Assembly: GCA_015057825.1 (NCBI GenBank)
Contig: SVDN01000001.1
Coordinates: forward strand, 1-64,000
Source of the DNA: Lachnospiraceae bacterium
Lineage (GTDB): Bacteria; Bacillota; Clostridia; Lachnospirales; Lachnospiraceae
Length of the DNA: 64,000 nt
Reading direction: 5' to 3'
The notes beneath the pieces are model-generated. The model was not told the origin of the DNA, searched no databases, and worked only from the letters and a program-made list of their open reading frames with translations. Position 1 is the stretch's first letter; each line of letters opens with the position of its first letter. This document shows, one piece after another, positions 62,164 to 64,000 of the stretch. The position numbers and the translations under genes are program-made.

Positions 62164-64000
62164 TTTTTTATCCTCACTTTCTTCTGTTATGTCATTGTTT
62201 TCAACAGCGGCATTTTCCATATAAGCATTAAACTTATCCTCAAACTCCTTATTGATTCTTTTTTTATCATGTCTGTCCGACTTGATATTTTTAAGGTTTA
62301 GTCTGAGTGCATTTCCCACTACAAATATGCTGGAAAGACTCATTGCAGCCGCCCCGAACATCGGGTTTAATTCCCAGCCGAAAGCGTAAATATACGCTCC
62401 CGCAGCAAGTGGAATGCCTATGATATTGTAAATAAATGCCCAAAACAGATTTTGGTGAATGTCTCTTATAGTTGCGCGACTGAGTCTCAAAGCAACAGCA
62501 ACGTCTTTTAAATTGCTCTTTACAAGCACCACATCCGCCGCATCTATTGCAACGTCCGTGCCCGCTCCTATAGCAAGCCCCACATGGGCGCTGACCAAAG
62601 CCGGAGCATCGTTGATTCCGTCACCTACCATGGCTACTTTTCCAAAGGCTTTAAGATCTTTTACTATTCTTTCTTTGTCAGCCGGCAAAACATCCGAAAT
62701 AACATTTTTTATTCCGGCCTTTTTTGCAACAGCACGGGCGGTATATGCGTTATCGCCGGTAAGCATAAGCACTTTAATGCCCATGTTTTCAAATTCAGCA
62801 ACCGCATCCTTTGCATCATCTTTAATTTTATCGGCAACAGCTATGATTCCCGCAAGCTTTCCGTCTATTGCAAAGAATGTAGGTGTTTTTCCTTCCGATG
62901 CAAAGCCCATACTTTTTTCTTTTAATCTATCACCAATGCTTATGGCATTTTCAACAAATTTTAAACTTCCTCCAAGGATTTTTTGTCCATTTATTACAGC
63001 TTTTACTCCGTTGCCCGAAAGTGCTTCAAATTCATCCGCCTCAATAGCCGCAATTCCCTTTTCTTCGGCATATTCGCAAATAGCAAGTGCAAGTGGATGC
63101 TCGCTTTTCTTTTCCAAAGCATAGGCAATTTCCAAGAGTTTACCTTCCTCTACACCTTCTGCCGGCAAAATATCCGTAACCACCGGCTTTCCGTAAGTTA
63201 CGGTACCTGTTTTATCAAGAAGCAGCGCATCGACTTTTCCCGTAATTTCAAGGCTTTCCGCATTTTTAAACAAGACACCCGCTTTGGCACCCATGCCGTT
63301 TCCCACCATTATGGCCACAGGAGTTGCAAGGCCCAGCGCGCAAGGGCAGCTGATAACAAGTACCGAAATCGCCCTTGAAAGACTATATCCCATATCTTTT
63401 GACACAATCATCCAAATAATAAGAGTAATAAGTGCTATAAGCACCACTATAGGCACAAAGACACCTGAGACTTTGTCCGCAATCTTTGCAATAGGTGCTT
63501 TTGTGGCCGATGCATCCGCCACCATTCTTATAATGCCCGCAAGAGATGTATCCTCTCCCACTTTAGTGGCTTTGCATTTTAAAAAGCCTGATTTATTGAT
63601 GGTTCCCGCACTTATTTCATCTCCCTCTTCCTTATCAACGGGAATGCTCTCTCCCGAAAGCATGGATTCATCAACAGCCGATACTCCCGACAAAATCACT
63701 CCGTCCACAGGAATGCTCATACCGGGTTTTACCATAAAAATATCTCCGGGCTTAACTTCATCCACTGAAATTTCAACTTCGGTTTCTGTTCCGTCCGCTT
63801 CCGTTTTTAAAACAACAGCTGTCTTTGGCGCAAGCTTCATAAGACTTTTAAGCGCATCTGTGGTTCTTCCCTTTGAATAAGCTTCCAAAGTCTTGCCAAC
63901 GGTAATAAGCGCAAGAATCATGGCCGCCGAGTCAAAATAAAGCTGATTTAAATAAGGCATGCAAATTTCATGAAGACCGTGCTCTCCCATACCCATATCC
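61963..64000 (-). CDS. copA: Copper-translocating P-type ATPase (3' part; 5' end beyond window)
   Basis: This P1B-type ATPase continues past the right edge. Visible are TGE (MLSGESIPVDKEEGDEI), the metal motif CPC (VISCPCALGLATPVAIMVGNG), the phosphorylation motif DKTGT, and GDGINDAPAL. After the last helices come a charged linker and a C-terminal heavy-metal-associated domain with MCTHC. Most CopA proteins carry their HMA domains only at the N-terminus, which is outside the window here. The linker holds GTGAGG followed by AAAAAAATG, so the HMA domain may also be made alone. Confidence 0.94.
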   Translation of the reverse strand, partial: DMGMGEHGLHEICMPYLNQLYFDSAAMILALITVGKTLEAYSKGRTTDALKSLMKLAPKTAVVLKTEADGTETEVEISVDEVKPGDIFMVKPGMSIPVDGVILSGVSAVDESMLSGESIPVDKEEGDEISAGTINKSGFLKCKATKVGEDTSLAGIIRMVADASATKAPIAKIADKVSGVFVPIVVLIALITLIIWMIVSKDMGYSLSRAISVLVISCPCALGLATPVAIMVGNGMGAKAGVLFKNAESLEITGKVDALLLDKTGTVTYGKPVVTDILPAEGVEEGKLLEIAYALEKKSEHPLALAICEYAEEKGIAAIEADEFEALSGNGVKAVINGQKILGGSLKFVENAISIGDRLKEKSMGFASEGKTPTFFAIDGKLAGIIAVADKIKDDAKDAVAEFENMGIKVLMLTGDNAYTARAVAKKAGIKNVISDVLPADKERIVKDLKAFGKVAMVGDGINDAPALVSAHVGLAIGAGTDVAIDAADVVLVKSNLKDVAVALRLSRATIRDIHQNLFWAFIYNIIGIPLAAGAYIYAFGWELNPMFGAAAMSLSSIFVVGNALRLNLKNIKSDRHDKKRINKEFEDKFNAYMENAAVENNDITEESEDKKMTKEIKIEGMMCTHCEAHVKEALEKIDGVISANPSHEKNNCVLELSKEISDNDINAAVEAAGYKMA

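Noticed and set aside
62459-63124. 221-codon and neighbouring long plus-strand frames
   Set aside because: They mirror copA codons (Ser/Ala/Pro-rich antisense translation) and lack ribosome sites.

Overview
The window comes from a low-GC, strictly anaerobic, monoderm bacterium. The best guess is a Lachnospiraceae/Clostridia member of the Butyrivibrio–Pseudobutyrivibrio type. This rests on class III ribonucleotide reductase with tandem NrdR boxes, pyruvate phosphate dikinase, a four-subunit 2-oxoacid:ferredoxin oxidoreductase, a 2-hydroxyacyl-CoA dehydratase/activase pair, many lipobox proteins, a SleB-type hydrolase and strong AGGAGG ribosome sites. Taxonomy is inferred from gene content only. 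I see no rRNA, tRNA, prophage, insertion sequence or CRISPR array.

Layout. 0-0.7 kb: edge fragments and a truncated DUF4143 ATPase remnant. 0.85-5.2 kb: ppdK and a beta-CASP MBL nuclease. 5.3-14.1 kb: one long minus-strand gene cluster with its own promoter and terminator. It holds a tiny exported six-cysteine protein, a NitT/TauT-type ABC transporter, porG-porD-porA-porB, a phenylacetate-CoA ligase and an aminotransferase, with a LysR gene just upstream. Together these could interconvert aryl- or branched-chain acids and amino acids. 15-16 kb: a methyltransferase. 16.1-20.9 kb: an autoregulated XRE-cupin gene plus potABCD (polyamine uptake). 20.9-25.3 kb: a heterodimeric ABC exporter with a TetR regulator. 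26.1-26.5 kb: a compact type I toxin-antitoxin locus (29-aa membrane peptide, convergent RNA, shared bidirectional terminator).

26.6-36 kb: a gyrase/topo IV pair, trpS, an L,D-transpeptidase, 41-bp hairpin repeats, a coiled-coil SleB hydrolase and ilvE. 36-40 kb: folA, an NrdD with a fused C-terminal redox domain, an NrdR-controlled promoter and a small alarmone synthetase. 40-49.3 kb: two MacB/FtsX-type ABC systems, one with a GAF domain fused to its ATPase and one with ATPase and permease fused, around an HD-GYP protein. 49.4-53.5 kb: an unknown protein, a DUF3048 lipoprotein, a homocysteine methyltransferase with an eroded pterin domain and an HD hydrolase. 53.6-56.7 kb: 2-hydroxyacyl-CoA dehydratase-like genes, the second fused to its ATP-dependent activase. 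56.7-64 kb: an AzoR-Nudix fusion, queF-queC-queE-queD, a flavodoxin, Maf and the 3' part of a copper ATPase whose C-terminal CopZ-like domain has its own internal ribosome site.

The strongest candidates for new biology are the porGDAB/ligase/transporter cluster with its Cys-Cys mini-protein, the fused dehydratase-activase, the type I toxin-antitoxin locus and several unusual fusions. All function calls come from reading motifs by eye; no database search was possible.
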